A stretch of 64,000 nucleotides of DNA from Haloarcula sp. H-GB4. GTDB lineage: Archaea; Halobacteriota; Halobacteria; Halobacteriales; Haloarculaceae. The notes below the pieces were generated by a model, which did not search any database, had not been told where the DNA came from, and saw nothing but the letters and a program-made list of their open reading frames with translations. Positions within the stretch are counted from its first letter, which is position 1; each line of letters starts with the position of its first letter. Below, piece after piece: positions 26,200-34,740 of the stretch. The position numbers and the translations under genes were made by a program. The stretch is taken from contig NZ_JAVDDX010000003.1 in assembly GCF_030848575.1 (NCBI RefSeq), positions 310,001 to 374,000 on the forward strand, given 5' to 3'.

Positions 26200-27510
26200 T
26201 CAGTCAGAGCTCAGTTCCTGAACAGTCTGTTGAGCCGCTACTGACGCTGAACGGGCGAGTGCTGTCGCGTGCCAGTAGTCCACAACGCTTCTGTCGAGGG
26301 TGGACGCAGAAATCTCTCCCTGGTGATGTGCTACTTCGCGATCAGCGGCCATGACCTTGTGGCCAGCATCGACGAGAACCGTCCGGACCAGTTCCGGTTG
26401 TGAACTCGATTCCAGGGCCACAGTGAGCGCCTCGTACGCGGTTTCCCTAATGTCTCGAACCGCTTCCCCATCCGATGGCCGAACGAGTTCGCCCGCCTCC
26501 CGCCGCGTCTGAACGCGGTCGAGTGCCTGGAGGCGGGCGAGCTGACTGTTCGCATCGACAACGGCACTCGCGGGGCCGACAGCATCCCCAAGACGGCTAA
26601 TACCGCTCTCTACTTCCCACCGGAGCTCATCGAAAACCATCTGCCCCGGATTTCGGTCATCAGCGTTCGTCTCCGGTGCCAAGTTCGACTGCGTGTCGCG
26701 AATGTCCGACAGCAGTGCTTTTGCTGCGGCGGTCAGTTTTCTCCCGACTGACCCAGCATCGGCCGGGAGCGAGGCAGCGAACTTTGCGCGGACGTGGCGA
26801 GCGTCGCTAAGATAGGCTTGGGCCGACTCGGCCGTCTCGCCCCATTCGGCGACAGACAACAGCTCCGACTCCTCCCTTGGCCTGGTATCTGTGTCAGTGG
26901 CCCGTGCCAGTCCCGCTTCAATGCGGGCGTGAACCAGCGCCGCGCGCACTGGATCCGACCCGACGTACTCGTGTTCCTGCCAGATTGTGTGAGCCCCAGA
27001 CACGGTCTGGTCGTATTCGTCCCGGAGCGGAGCAGGGGTGAGACCGCGGTCAACGACTCCCCACCCCGCAGCGGCGTAGCGGGCGTTTTCACGCGCCCGC
27101 CGCAACGATCGGAGCGCGATCAAGCCAGTTCGGGCTGTCCGTGCATCATCGAGACCGTCTGAGGCGTCGCTGGCGGCGTCAGTCAGTCGCTTGCGGATGT
27201 GACCGTTCGGAATCTGCTCCGGACCCAGTGGCGTGGGAAGCGTCGCCAGAAGCGAGCGAACCCGCTCCCGCGCGGCGTCGAAATGGCTCGCTGCGATGTC
27301 GACCGGAACCGAAGGGGGTACTGGGGATTCTCGATCCTCGTCGCGCGGGATATCGGGTAGGTTGTAGGCATCGATAGTTGCCTCCTCTCCCCCACCCAGA
27401 CTGTCGAGACTGCTACAGCCAGCGATAGCGCTGGCCCCAGTTAGGACGAGCACACCCCGCCGGGTCATCTCAGCGGAGTTCCCGTCCGTCTCAGATGCCT
27501 CGTCTGTCAT
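26200..27510 (-). CDS. Tat lipoprotein, alpha-helical, unknown function
   Basis: This 436-residue protein has a twin-arginine leader with lipobox: TRRGVLVLTGASAIAGCSS (Cys at about 32). It is therefore likely to be exported folded and lipid-anchored. The mature part is almost all helical with many Ala, Arg, Asp and Glu, and no catalytic motif is recognised. The start codon overlaps the stop of the upstream lipoprotein gene by four bases (ATGA), so the two are translated together. They may form a surface complex. Confidence 0.7.
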   Translation of the reverse strand: MTDEASETDGNSAEMTRRGVLVLTGASAIAGCSSLDSLGGGEEATIDAYNLPDIPRDEDRESPVPPSVPVDIAASHFDAARERVRSLLATLPTPLGPEQIPNGHIRKRLTDAASDASDGLDDARTARTGLIALRSLRRARENARYAAAGWGVVDRGLTPAPLRDEYDQTVSGAHTIWQEHEYVGSDPVRAALVHARIEAGLARATDTDTRPREESELLSVAEWGETAESAQAYLSDARHVRAKFAASLPADAGSVGRKLTAAAKALLSDIRDTQSNLAPETNADDRNPGQMVFDELRWEVESGISRLGDAVGPASAVVDANSQLARLQALDRVQTRREAGELVRPSDGEAVRDIRETAYEALTVALESSSQPELVRTVLVDAGHKVMAADREVAHHQGEISASTLDRSVVDYWHATALARSASVAAQQTVQELSSD

Positions 27511-28205
27511 GCCTGCTCACCTTCGGACCGGGTGCGTCGGTCACTACTCGGTACTGCCCCGCTCCCGCCCTCACTTTCCCCCGCAGCACCGGCTCGCTGT
27601 CTTTCGCAACTGTTGCCTCCAATGGAGGAGGAATAACTGGAGATGTCGTCGGCGTTGACTGTGTCAGGAATCCGGATGAACCAGACCGCGTACACCTTGT
27701 TGCCTGCTGTACAGGAGGCGTCGTAGGGTCGGCTCACCCGACCGTAGTCGGTCGAGATGTTATCCGACGTCCAACGGATCTGACAGAGCGTTAATCGAAA
27801 GCACTCCTCGGTCATCATATTCTGGACGTAGACGGTTTCCGTGTCGAAGTCAGTCTCATCGAGGAAGGTCCTGATTAGCGGCCGGTCCGCGTCTTCGGCG
27901 ACAGTGACCTGATCTGCTTGGGATGCCGTATCGATAATCTTGGATTCCAGTCGACGGGAGTGTGGGCTTTCGGTCGGCCGACCATCTCCATCAGCAAGCC
28001 AGACTGGCTGACGGTCTGCGTCTACGCGTGTGACAACTGCATCCGGGTCGGATACTGATCCTGCTCCTGAGGCACTCGAACCGTTGTTTTTCGAAGCGGT
28101 ACGTGTTGATTCGTCGCTGCCCTCGAAAACCCCGCTACAGCCCGATAGCACTGTCGCCAGCCCGCAGACGCTGTGGAGGAGGGTACGTCGGGTGGAGGGG
28201 ACCAT
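27507..28205 (-). CDS. Putative lipoprotein, unknown function
   Basis: This 232-residue protein starts with MVPSTRRTLLHSVCGLATVL followed by the lipobox LSGCSG, a Tat-type lipoprotein leader. The mature protein begins with a Ser/Thr/Asp-rich linker and continues with a compact domain (about 65-190) holding several Cys (ECFRLTLCQI, DASCTAG), then a Gly/Ser/Glu-rich tail. It is the first gene of a two-gene operon with the helical lipoprotein. I do not recognise the domain. Confidence 0.65.
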   Translation of the reverse strand: MVPSTRRTLLHSVCGLATVLSGCSGVFEGSDESTRTASKNNGSSASGAGSVSDPDAVVTRVDADRQPVWLADGDGRPTESPHSRRLESKIIDTASQADQVTVAEDADRPLIRTFLDETDFDTETVYVQNMMTEECFRLTLCQIRWTSDNISTDYGRVSRPYDASCTAGNKVYAVWFIRIPDTVNADDISSYSSSIGGNSCERQRAGAAGESEGGSGAVPSSDRRTRSEGEQA

Positions 28206-28505
28206 CGTGTAATTTCTCGCTTGTAATGTCAGGTATAAAATTCTCGTGGTTGCTCAAATCACATCAGACCATCTATAGCTGGGATCAGATGCGGACGCTG
28301 ATGCCAGTAGACGCTGATACATTCATAAATGCCATCTTTACACATCTATACCGCCAGATATCACTCCATATATCGAGTATATAAAATCTGATTTCTGAAT
28401 CTGAATGGTGGGCGCTCTGATAAACAGATATCGCCACGGACCGGTGAACAGACTACCTGATATCGCAACAAAACGGGTAAACCGGACCGATGCGTTCTGG
28501 CGATA
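28206..28505. other. AT-rich intergenic region
   Basis: About 300 AT-rich bases between the lipoprotein operon and the truncated rdfA-like gene. It should contain promoters for both directions. No gene or clear repeat is visible. Confidence 0.4.
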
Positions 28506-28695
28506 ATGGGGTCAGCGCAGTCGAAAGCCGCACAGTTGATCGAAACGTATGAACTGTCGTCGATGGGCGCGGAACTGAAACGCGCTTGGCTCGGAGAGAA
28601 TGGGCAGCGACAGAGTCTACGTGACCTCGCTGATCGGTTCAACCAGGCCCTGCTTGTGGCTGCAATTCGGGATACGGGTATGGGTGTAACCGACG
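28506..28695 (+). pseudogene. Truncated rdfA-like gene (rod-determining factor family)
   Basis: The first 60 codons match the N-terminus of the haloarchaeal RdfA family: AAQLIETYELSSMGAEL, a WLGENG stretch, SLRDLADRFNQALLVAAI and DTGMG. RdfA is linked to rod-shape formation in Haloferax and is normally about 200 residues. Here the similarity stops near 28690, where sequence in another frame takes up PtsI homology. The rdfA frame itself runs on to 28772 with no further meaning. A deletion joined the two genes and removed the rest of rdfA. Confidence 0.6.
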
Positions 28696-29809
28696 TCTCA
28701 CGCGGCGACTTTCGCCTGCTCGCTGGCCCTGCCGGCCGTCGTCGGTGTCGGCGACGCGCTCGACACCGTTGAGGACGGAACAGAGGTCATTATCGACGGC
28801 GACAACGGAACCCTACTGATCAGTCCTGACGGCACCGAGCGGGCAGGGGCAACAAGCGACTCGGGGGCCGCTGTCGTCGATGAGTCTGTCGAAACCACTG
28901 ACGGTCGACACATCGAAATGGCAACATATATTTGACAACCGGCGGAGCTGAAGCCCGGAGCAGAGCGGGAGCCGACAGCGTTGCCCTCTACCGAACCGAG
29001 TTCCTCTTTCTCGATCAGGAGACGCCACCGTCGGAAGACGAGCAGTACGAGGCGGTCCGCAAGGCGCTCGATACATTCCCAGATGGGCGCGTCGTTGTTC
29101 GGACGCTGGATATCGGTGGCGACAAGTGGATTCCCTATCTTGACCTACCAGACGAAGAGAACCCGTTCCTCGGCGAGCGCGGAATCCGGCGCTCACTCGC
29201 TCCGGATTCGGACCTGTTCGCCACGCAGTTCCGTGCGCTCCTGCACGCTGCTGCGGACGGGGCTGGAGACCTCGCCATCATGTTCCCGCTTGTGGCCACC
29301 GTCAAGGAACTCGATGCTGCACTCGACGCACTGGATGCAGCGGCGGCCGATCTTGATGGCCGCGACGCCGAGGCCGTTGATCCCGAAGTCGGCGTAATGA
29401 TAGAAACACCGAGCGCCGCCCTCATCGCAGAGGAACTCGCCGCACGAGTCGATTTCCTCTCGATCGGACGAACGACCTCACACAGTACGTCATGGCTGCC
29501 AACCGCCAGAACGAGCGCGTCGGCGACCTGCACGATCCCACTCATCTGGGCGTCCTCCGCGCCATCGAGCAGACAGTCACCGCGGCCCACGCCGAAGACG
29601 CCTGGGTCGGAATGTGTGGAGAGATGGCCGGTGATCCAGAGTTGACGGAGCTCCTTGTTGGTCTCGGCCTCGACGAACTCAGCATGAGCGCCGTGACGAT
29701 TCCGGAGGTCAAGACGGCCGTCAGCGAAACAGAGTACAGTTCCGCAAGCGAGCGCGGGGACCGCGCCCGACTTGCCGCAACGCGCAGCGAAGTATACCAC
29801 ACTAGACAC
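28693..29809 (+). pseudogene. ptsI: Decayed ptsI (PTS enzyme I): 5' deletion and two frameshifts
   Basis: Enzyme I transfers phosphate from PEP to HPr. The remnant begins exactly at the phospho-histidine region (TSHAATFACSLALPAVVG, frame starting at 28693), so about the first 185 codons are missing. The frame ends in TGA near 28935, while the next part continues in another frame (GADSVALYRTEFLFLDQETP, GKWIPYLDLP-type region) from 28932. A second one-base loss near 29468 shifts FLSIG into [11 protein letters not shown]. The last part ([28 protein letters not shown]) reads through without its own stop into the EIIB start. No active enzyme can be made. Confidence 0.85.
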
Positions 29810-30244
29810 ATGAAACTCGTCGCAGTCACCTCCTGCCCGACTGGGATCGCACACAGTCAGATGGCAGCCGAGAACCTCGAACAGACAGCAGAAGAACAGG
29901 GCCACGATATCAAGGTCGAAGTTCAGGGAGCAATGGGTGCGGAAAACGAACTCTCCGATGAGGACGTTGCAGCCGCCGATGCGGCCATCATCGCCGCAGA
30001 TACATCGGTGAGTCCGGACCGATTCAGTGGTGTCCCGCTAGTCGACGGAACCGTTAAAGACGCCGTTAACGACGCTGAAGGAATGGTCGCTGATGCGATT
30101 GCGGCTGCTGACGGCGACGCGCCGGCAACCGGGGGCAAAGGAGAGGATGCCGAGTCCACGAGTACTGAGTCCGATCAGCAGCGCCGCCGTGGCGGTGACC
30201 GTTCAAAGAGTTTCGTGGCCCGACTGAAGCGTCTGTTCAGTTGA
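29810..30244 (+). CDS. PTS fructose-type EIIB component, orphan
   Basis: This 144-residue protein is a fructose-family PTS EIIB. It starts [21 protein letters not shown], where Cys9 is the phosphorylated residue of the family and [10 protein letters not shown] its phosphate loop, followed by the conserved VEVQGAMG and [20 protein letters not shown]. Residues 105-144 form a low-complexity tail ending in a basic segment. It looks intact, but the upstream ptsI is broken and no HPr, EIIA or EIIC gene is in the window. It is related to Haloferax PtfB. It may be functional only if other PTS genes exist elsewhere. Confidence 0.85.
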   Translation: MKLVAVTSCPTGIAHSQMAAENLEQTAEEQGHDIKVEVQGAMGAENELSDEDVAAADAAIIAADTSVSPDRFSGVPLVDGTVKDAVNDAEGMVADAIAAADGDAPATGGKGEDAESTSTESDQQRRRGGDRSKSFVARLKRLFS

Positions 30245-30380
30245 TTCGGAGCTATATCATGCCGACATAGGATATTTTTCGCCCGGTCCCTTCGGAGTGG
30301 GCAATTCCATCAGCTACGGAGCTAAGTAGAAAGTGGACAATCCAGTCTCAAATGCGGGATTGCGAATCGTCTGAAATGTC

Positions 30381-32309
30381 CTAAACCGGCCTTATCCGAG
30401 AGCCAAACCGTTGTATCTCATTGGCGGTTATGTCATCGTCACTCGAGAAGCCAGATATATCTCCACGGCTAGCTCCCGGGCTAAGAAGGTAGCCCAAAGC
30501 TGTTGCTCCTGACTCGGGACCGGATCGTAATTCCACTGTTTGTCGCTCCTGAGCAACGCCAAACTCGGGGAAGTATTCGGTCGTAGTGGTGCGAACGTCG
30601 TTGGTACCCAGCGGGTGAATACTTAGCAAGGGTGGATCATCGTCGGTGACTGTTCCGTGAAATACCCGTATTGTTCCAGACTCGTCGATTGTAACGCCAA
30701 TATCTGGGTGGAAGTGGAGTCGGGAGATGCTTGGCTCGGTCTCAGTGTCGGGCCCGCGGAGTGTATCGCGAACAAGCCACCAGTCGTCCGCCGCAACGAT
30801 TGCCCTGCTATGCTGATACGACGCCGGTGCATGTGGATCTGTCTCATATCGTCCGTTGAAAACCGTCGGGTCCGTATCCTCGTAGCGTACCGTCGGTTCC
30901 GTTCGCGCACCCATCAGATACTTTCCGCCGATCTCGATCGGTTCCGTATCGCCAACCTGGACTGTATTGTGTCCAGCAACACTTCTGACGTACTGTCGTC
31001 GTTCGTTGCTAGCATAATCATATACCCCAGTATCGGTAAGCACACGGTGTCCGTCAACCCAGAGTAAGACACTCAGCATATCGTTGTGAGAGTGGCCGGG
31101 TAAATGTGGAGGCCCGACGGGGCCACCGTCCACTAACAGACGTCCATGGTCTGTATCGAGCCAATAGTACCCTGACTCCCCGCTCGCTGGACTATGAGCC
31201 GGGGCTGGCCGGTCAGTAGGCTCGAATCCGGCAGCACCAGCATACTCCAAACAGTCCGTAAGCGGGAGCGCTTGACCAAACACGGCGTCGTTACACATCG
31301 GAATCTGTTCGTCCGGGGGACAGAGGTACCGCAGGTACGCGACGGCCTGCCTCGTCATCGCTGTCAGCCAAGTAGGGACTGTGCGATCACTGGCTGCCAG
31401 TACGGAGCACGCCGTCACGTATCTCGTTGTTACAATCGCGTGGTACATCGGCGACCGCTCGTAATGCCCGCCGTCAGAAAGGAACTGCTTAGCTCCTGTA
31501 CGGCCAAGGATAGATATTCCATCTGAAATCCAGGACTGGTCAGACTCTGGGAAGGTGAGGCCGGCCATGAGCAGTGCGAGCCCGTTTTCGATGAGATGAT
31601 TACCGCCGACATCACCCTCAACGTGATTTTCAAGGAAGGTCGAACTCCGATATATCTCTCGGGCAAGTGCCGCAATAAGTTTCTCTGGGACAGTTCCCTG
31701 CGTGCCCCCAGTTCGCCACGCGAGGTATCGCACGAGTGTTTGAATACGGAGTGATACTGCCCACGGTGTCCACGCATTTCGAAGGTACCCCGGCTGACCG
31801 ATTTCGATACTGTCGGCCCAGTCCCGTACCCACTGGTCGAACACCTCGACAACCCTGTCGGGGGCGGACTGCGGGCCTTTGAATCCCAGCGTCGCCCATC
31901 GGAGGGGGTCGAACGCATATAGTTTCAGCGGCCAGAGTAGCGGATAGTCGTCAAATCGGTCGTCAAACCAGTGAGGGAGATCCGGCGACCGAAGCTGTAT
32001 CGACCTGTTGAGGAAGGTCAGGTTGCCGTCTGCCGCCTGGCGGCTCCGTTGCTGGAACGTCTGGACGGTTGCCTCCGAGAGTTCGCCCTGAAGTAGGTCA
32101 AGGTCAGCTTTGACCGGAGTGGTTGCCACCGAAAGGGTCTGAGGGATCGCGGCGTCGTATCGCCCATCGAAGTCGAGTGGGAGTCGCGTGAGTACGGAGT
32201 TACGGGTCGTCCGCTCAGCCATTCCAAGTACCTGAGCAGGCTCCAACTGTGTGAGTGTGTGTCCGTACAACCTGACCGCTTTCGGAAGCGCCTGAAGGTG
32301 CTCAGTCAT
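30381..32309 (-). CDS. Heparinase II/III-family protein
   Basis: This 642-residue protein has an (alpha/alpha) toroid domain (about 80-370) followed by a heparinase II/III-like beta-sandwich (about 380-620). It belongs with uronate-polysaccharide lyases of the alginate/heparinase group. Signature segments are EGDVGGNHLIENGLALL near 235, GHYERSPMYHAIV near 285, and GHSHNDMLSVLLWVDGHRVLTDTGVYDY near 410-437, with likely catalytic Asn, Tyr and His. There is no signal peptide, which is usual for members in polysaccharide-synthesis clusters. The ATG at 32309 overlaps the end of the GT4 gene by eight bases; the longer frame uses a TTG. It may trim or modify the polymer made by this island. Confidence 0.82.
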   Translation of the reverse strand: MTEHLQALPKAVRLYGHTLTQLEPAQVLGMAERTTRNSVLTRLPLDFDGRYDAAIPQTLSVATTPVKADLDLLQGELSEATVQTFQQRSRQAADGNLTFLNRSIQLRSPDLPHWFDDRFDDYPLLWPLKLYAFDPLRWATLGFKGPQSAPDRVVEVFDQWVRDWADSIEIGQPGYLRNAWTPWAVSLRIQTLVRYLAWRTGGTQGTVPEKLIAALAREIYRSSTFLENHVEGDVGGNHLIENGLALLMAGLTFPESDQSWISDGISILGRTGAKQFLSDGGHYERSPMYHAIVTTRYVTACSVLAASDRTVPTWLTAMTRQAVAYLRYLCPPDEQIPMCNDAVFGQALPLTDCLEYAGAAGFEPTDRPAPAHSPASGESGYYWLDTDHGRLLVDGGPVGPPHLPGHSHNDMLSVLLWVDGHRVLTDTGVYDYASNERRQYVRSVAGHNTVQVGDTEPIEIGGKYLMGARTEPTVRYEDTDPTVFNGRYETDPHAPASYQHSRAIVAADDWWLVRDTLRGPDTETEPSISRLHFHPDIGVTIDESGTIRVFHGTVTDDDPPLLSIHPLGTNDVRTTTTEYFPEFGVAQERQTVELRSGPESGATALGYLLSPGASRGDISGFSSDDDITANEIQRFGSRIRPV

Positions 32310-33552
32310 CTTCAATACATGGGGCCGTGTACGGTTCTTGTCGTTTACTTGTTGTCAATGTCCGAAACACCTCTCCAAGTCGGTCCGCGATGGCCTGCCG
32401 GTCGTACCCCGCGGATACGACTTGGAGCCCATCTCGACCCATTGCCACCCGCTGTTCGGGGTTTTCGAGGAGACTGTCAATCGCTGCCGCAATACTCTCG
32501 GGTTCAGGCTCTGTGTGGATACCTGCGTCTGTATCCGTCGCAAACCGCTTGATTTCCCCTCTACCAGTGACGACGACAGGTAGCGAGCACGCCATGTACT
32601 CGTAGAGTTTCGTGGGTATCGCGTAGTCCAGCTCTGGGCTGTCTTTTATCGGGGCCAGTCCGACAGTTGCGCTATCAAGAATCTCCGGAATTCGTCCACG
32701 GTCCACCAGTCCAACAAATTCTACGCGGTCTTCAAGACCAAGTCTATCTGTCATACTCTTGAGCCGAGACACCTCGTCCCCATCACCGACCAACTGGAGC
32801 ACGGCATCATCGCTTGAAACGTGCTGCATTGCCCGGATACACGGTTCAAGTGCCTGTGCGCTTCCGATATTCCCGGTGTATACTATTCGCGAGTGGTTGC
32901 CTTCAGTGGTAGATACCGAGGAGAAGCGGTCGGTGTCCACACCGTTTGGGACGACCCGAACCCGTTCCCGGAGATCGGTGCCATACGTGTCAGCGACCGC
33001 ATCTCCGAGTGTCTCAGTCGTTACCGTAATGCGATCAGCGGAGTGTAACGCGAGGCGCTGGAAGGTGCGACCAGCTTTTACTAGTGGACTGTCTGCTGTA
33101 ATGTATCCAAGAGCAATCGAGTTCTCAATCCACAGATCCCGGACATCAATTACCCAGGGATTCCCAATGGCAGCAGCCACAAGTCCGGGGAACCCGGTAG
33201 TGATTGGTGGCGTAGATGTCATGACAACGTCGTACTGCCGGAAGTTCATGACTAACCAGAGTGCCGCATGCAGTGCGAATATAAGATAATAAGGGAGTCG
33301 GCGGAGCAGAGAGGGATTCTCTCTCTGTGGCTGCCACGTCCACAGACGGTGGACAACCACCCCGTTATCGTGTTCTGTCTGCTTGCGCTTCCAAGTCCGT
33401 TCGAAGTTCCCCGGTGGGTAGCAGAGGGACGGCGCCAGAACGGTCACATCAAAGTCATCATCCAGATTAACGGCTGTGTCGTGGATTCTGGATGCATTGC
33501 CTCCCTTTTCAGGAGGATACCGCTGAGAGACGATAACACAGTCAGTCGTCAT
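32302..33552 (-). CDS. Glycosyltransferase family 4
   Basis: This 416-residue enzyme transfers a sugar from a nucleotide-sugar donor to a growing glycan. The N-terminal acceptor domain starts VIVSQRYPPEKGGNASRI. The C-terminal donor domain has VVPNGVDTDRF near 195, IVYTGNIGSAQALE near 217 and the GT4 E-x7-E-like region GLAPIKDSPELDYAIPTKLYEYMACSLPVV near 305-335. A short hydrophobic segment near 85-115 suggests membrane contact. It is translationally coupled to the heparinase-like gene downstream. Confidence 0.88.
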   Translation of the reverse strand: MTTDCVIVSQRYPPEKGGNASRIHDTAVNLDDDFDVTVLAPSLCYPPGNFERTWKRKQTEHDNGVVVHRLWTWQPQRENPSLLRRLPYYLIFALHAALWLVMNFRQYDVVMTSTPPITTGFPGLVAAAIGNPWVIDVRDLWIENSIALGYITADSPLVKAGRTFQRLALHSADRITVTTETLGDAVADTYGTDLRERVRVVPNGVDTDRFSSVSTTEGNHSRIVYTGNIGSAQALEPCIRAMQHVSSDDAVLQLVGDGDEVSRLKSMTDRLGLEDRVEFVGLVDRGRIPEILDSATVGLAPIKDSPELDYAIPTKLYEYMACSLPVVVTGRGEIKRFATDTDAGIHTEPEPESIAAAIDSLLENPEQRVAMGRDGLQVVSAGYDRQAIADRLGEVFRTLTTSKRQEPYTAPCIEDD

Positions 33553-34039
33553 CGAAACAAAGTGTGTACGCCGACTGTCCTGGTCTCAGATGCTTCGCTC
33601 GCAATCTTGATGATGGTACCGCGTCAACTGGCCTATCGATACTCATCGACATCCAATCGTTCCACTGTATCTCTGACGGGAGTATTAGTATACGTCCGAT
33701 ACTCCTGAGACATTCTGACGATGAGTCCGTTATATGCCCACTTGGAATTGCTCTATCTCGGTCTGTGGCAGGGCTTTGATTCGAGTAAGTCAGTTAACTA
33801 TCGGTATCCAGCCGGGGCAGCACCCTAAACTACATTAACTCGCTCTGCCCGATCAAGTAATTACACTCTACTCTAAGTATGATATAATTACCATATTCCA
33901 TCTGACTGTCTTATGTATTGAGAAGGTATGTTCTAGGGAATTAGTTGGTAATTACTTCAACTGAATGGGCAATCGAAGTGCATGTAATATGGCTATACCA
34001 TGCGAGAACAGCTAATTAGCATATACCTACTTCAGTCAT
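33553..34039. other. AT-rich intergenic region
   Basis: About 490 bases with no convincing gene and clearly lower GC than the flanks. It separates the minus-strand GT4/heparinase pair from the plus-strand truncated Tat gene. I see no insertion-sequence ends. Confidence 0.4.
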
Positions 34040-34270
34040 ATGTGTATGTTCGATAAGCACGAACCGACTGCTAGCGACAAGAAGACTACAGGCCGTTCAA
34101 GCACTCTTACCACAAGTAAAAGAGGGAAAGGACATCTTAACAGGCGTTCTTTCTTCCAGTTCGGGCTAACAGCCATAACCGCAGCCATTGGAGTTGGAAG
34201 TTTAGGTGCAAGTACCTCATTCGGTCAGGAGAGCAACACCCACACGACGGACTTTAGTGAGTACGTATAG
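34040..34270 (+). CDS. Tat signal peptide with truncated mature part (76 aa)
   Basis: The frame encodes a 34-residue basic leader, then a twin-arginine signal NRRSFFQFGLTAITAAIGVG and an Ala-rich cleavage region ending FGQ. Only about 13 mature residues follow before the stop. A folded exported protein cannot be formed by so few residues, so this is probably the 5' remnant of a longer secreted protein; the beta-helix proteins of this island are candidates. It could also be a real short secreted peptide. Confidence 0.5.
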   Translation: MCMFDKHEPTASDKKTTGRSSTLTTSKRGKGHLNRRSFFQFGLTAITAAIGVGSLGASTSFGQESNTHTTDFSEYV

Positions 34271-34740
34271 TAGAAACGGAATGACCCTTAATTTTACTAG
34301 TCAGTCCGTCCCCAGAGCGAGGCAAATTCGCGTTTTAAGATAGTACAATACTTCCCGGGTGCGTGAGTCACAAACGAACAGGAGAGTTCAGGGCGTCTAC
34401 AGGGATATCGTTCGCTTATCATTACAGCAGACTTATGCTATTCAGTTCGCTTCATGAAAGAGTCGGATAGTTCAGGGTTCGGCATACCTCGACATTCCAG
34501 ACAACCGAATGAGGCATGGTTAAGATTATTATTTGAGGTTTGAAAGAATGTGGCTGGGCTCCCTCTAAAAGAACTGAGAGAAATAGGATTGAGGGCTTCG
34601 TTCAAGCTTCTCTGTAGGAAGCTTATACTAATGTTCTGAGGATATCTCCATGAGACGAGAGCAATGATCATGTTCCTCCATCGTTGGTACCACTCCATTC
34701 GATCCAATCTACCGGGTACTACCACTCTTGTATCTCAGTC
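34271..34740. other. Intergenic region after the truncated Tat gene
   Basis: About 470 AT-rich bases. A 95-codon frame on the minus strand (34438-34725) has no recognisable homology and I do not accept it. The region may be the decayed rest of the gene at 34040. Confidence 0.35.

Noticed and set aside
34438-34725. 95-codon minus-strand frame between the Tat fragment and the beta-helix gene
   Set aside because: No family resemblance, AT-rich codon use unlike the neighbours, and it overlaps the likely promoter of the beta-helix gene.
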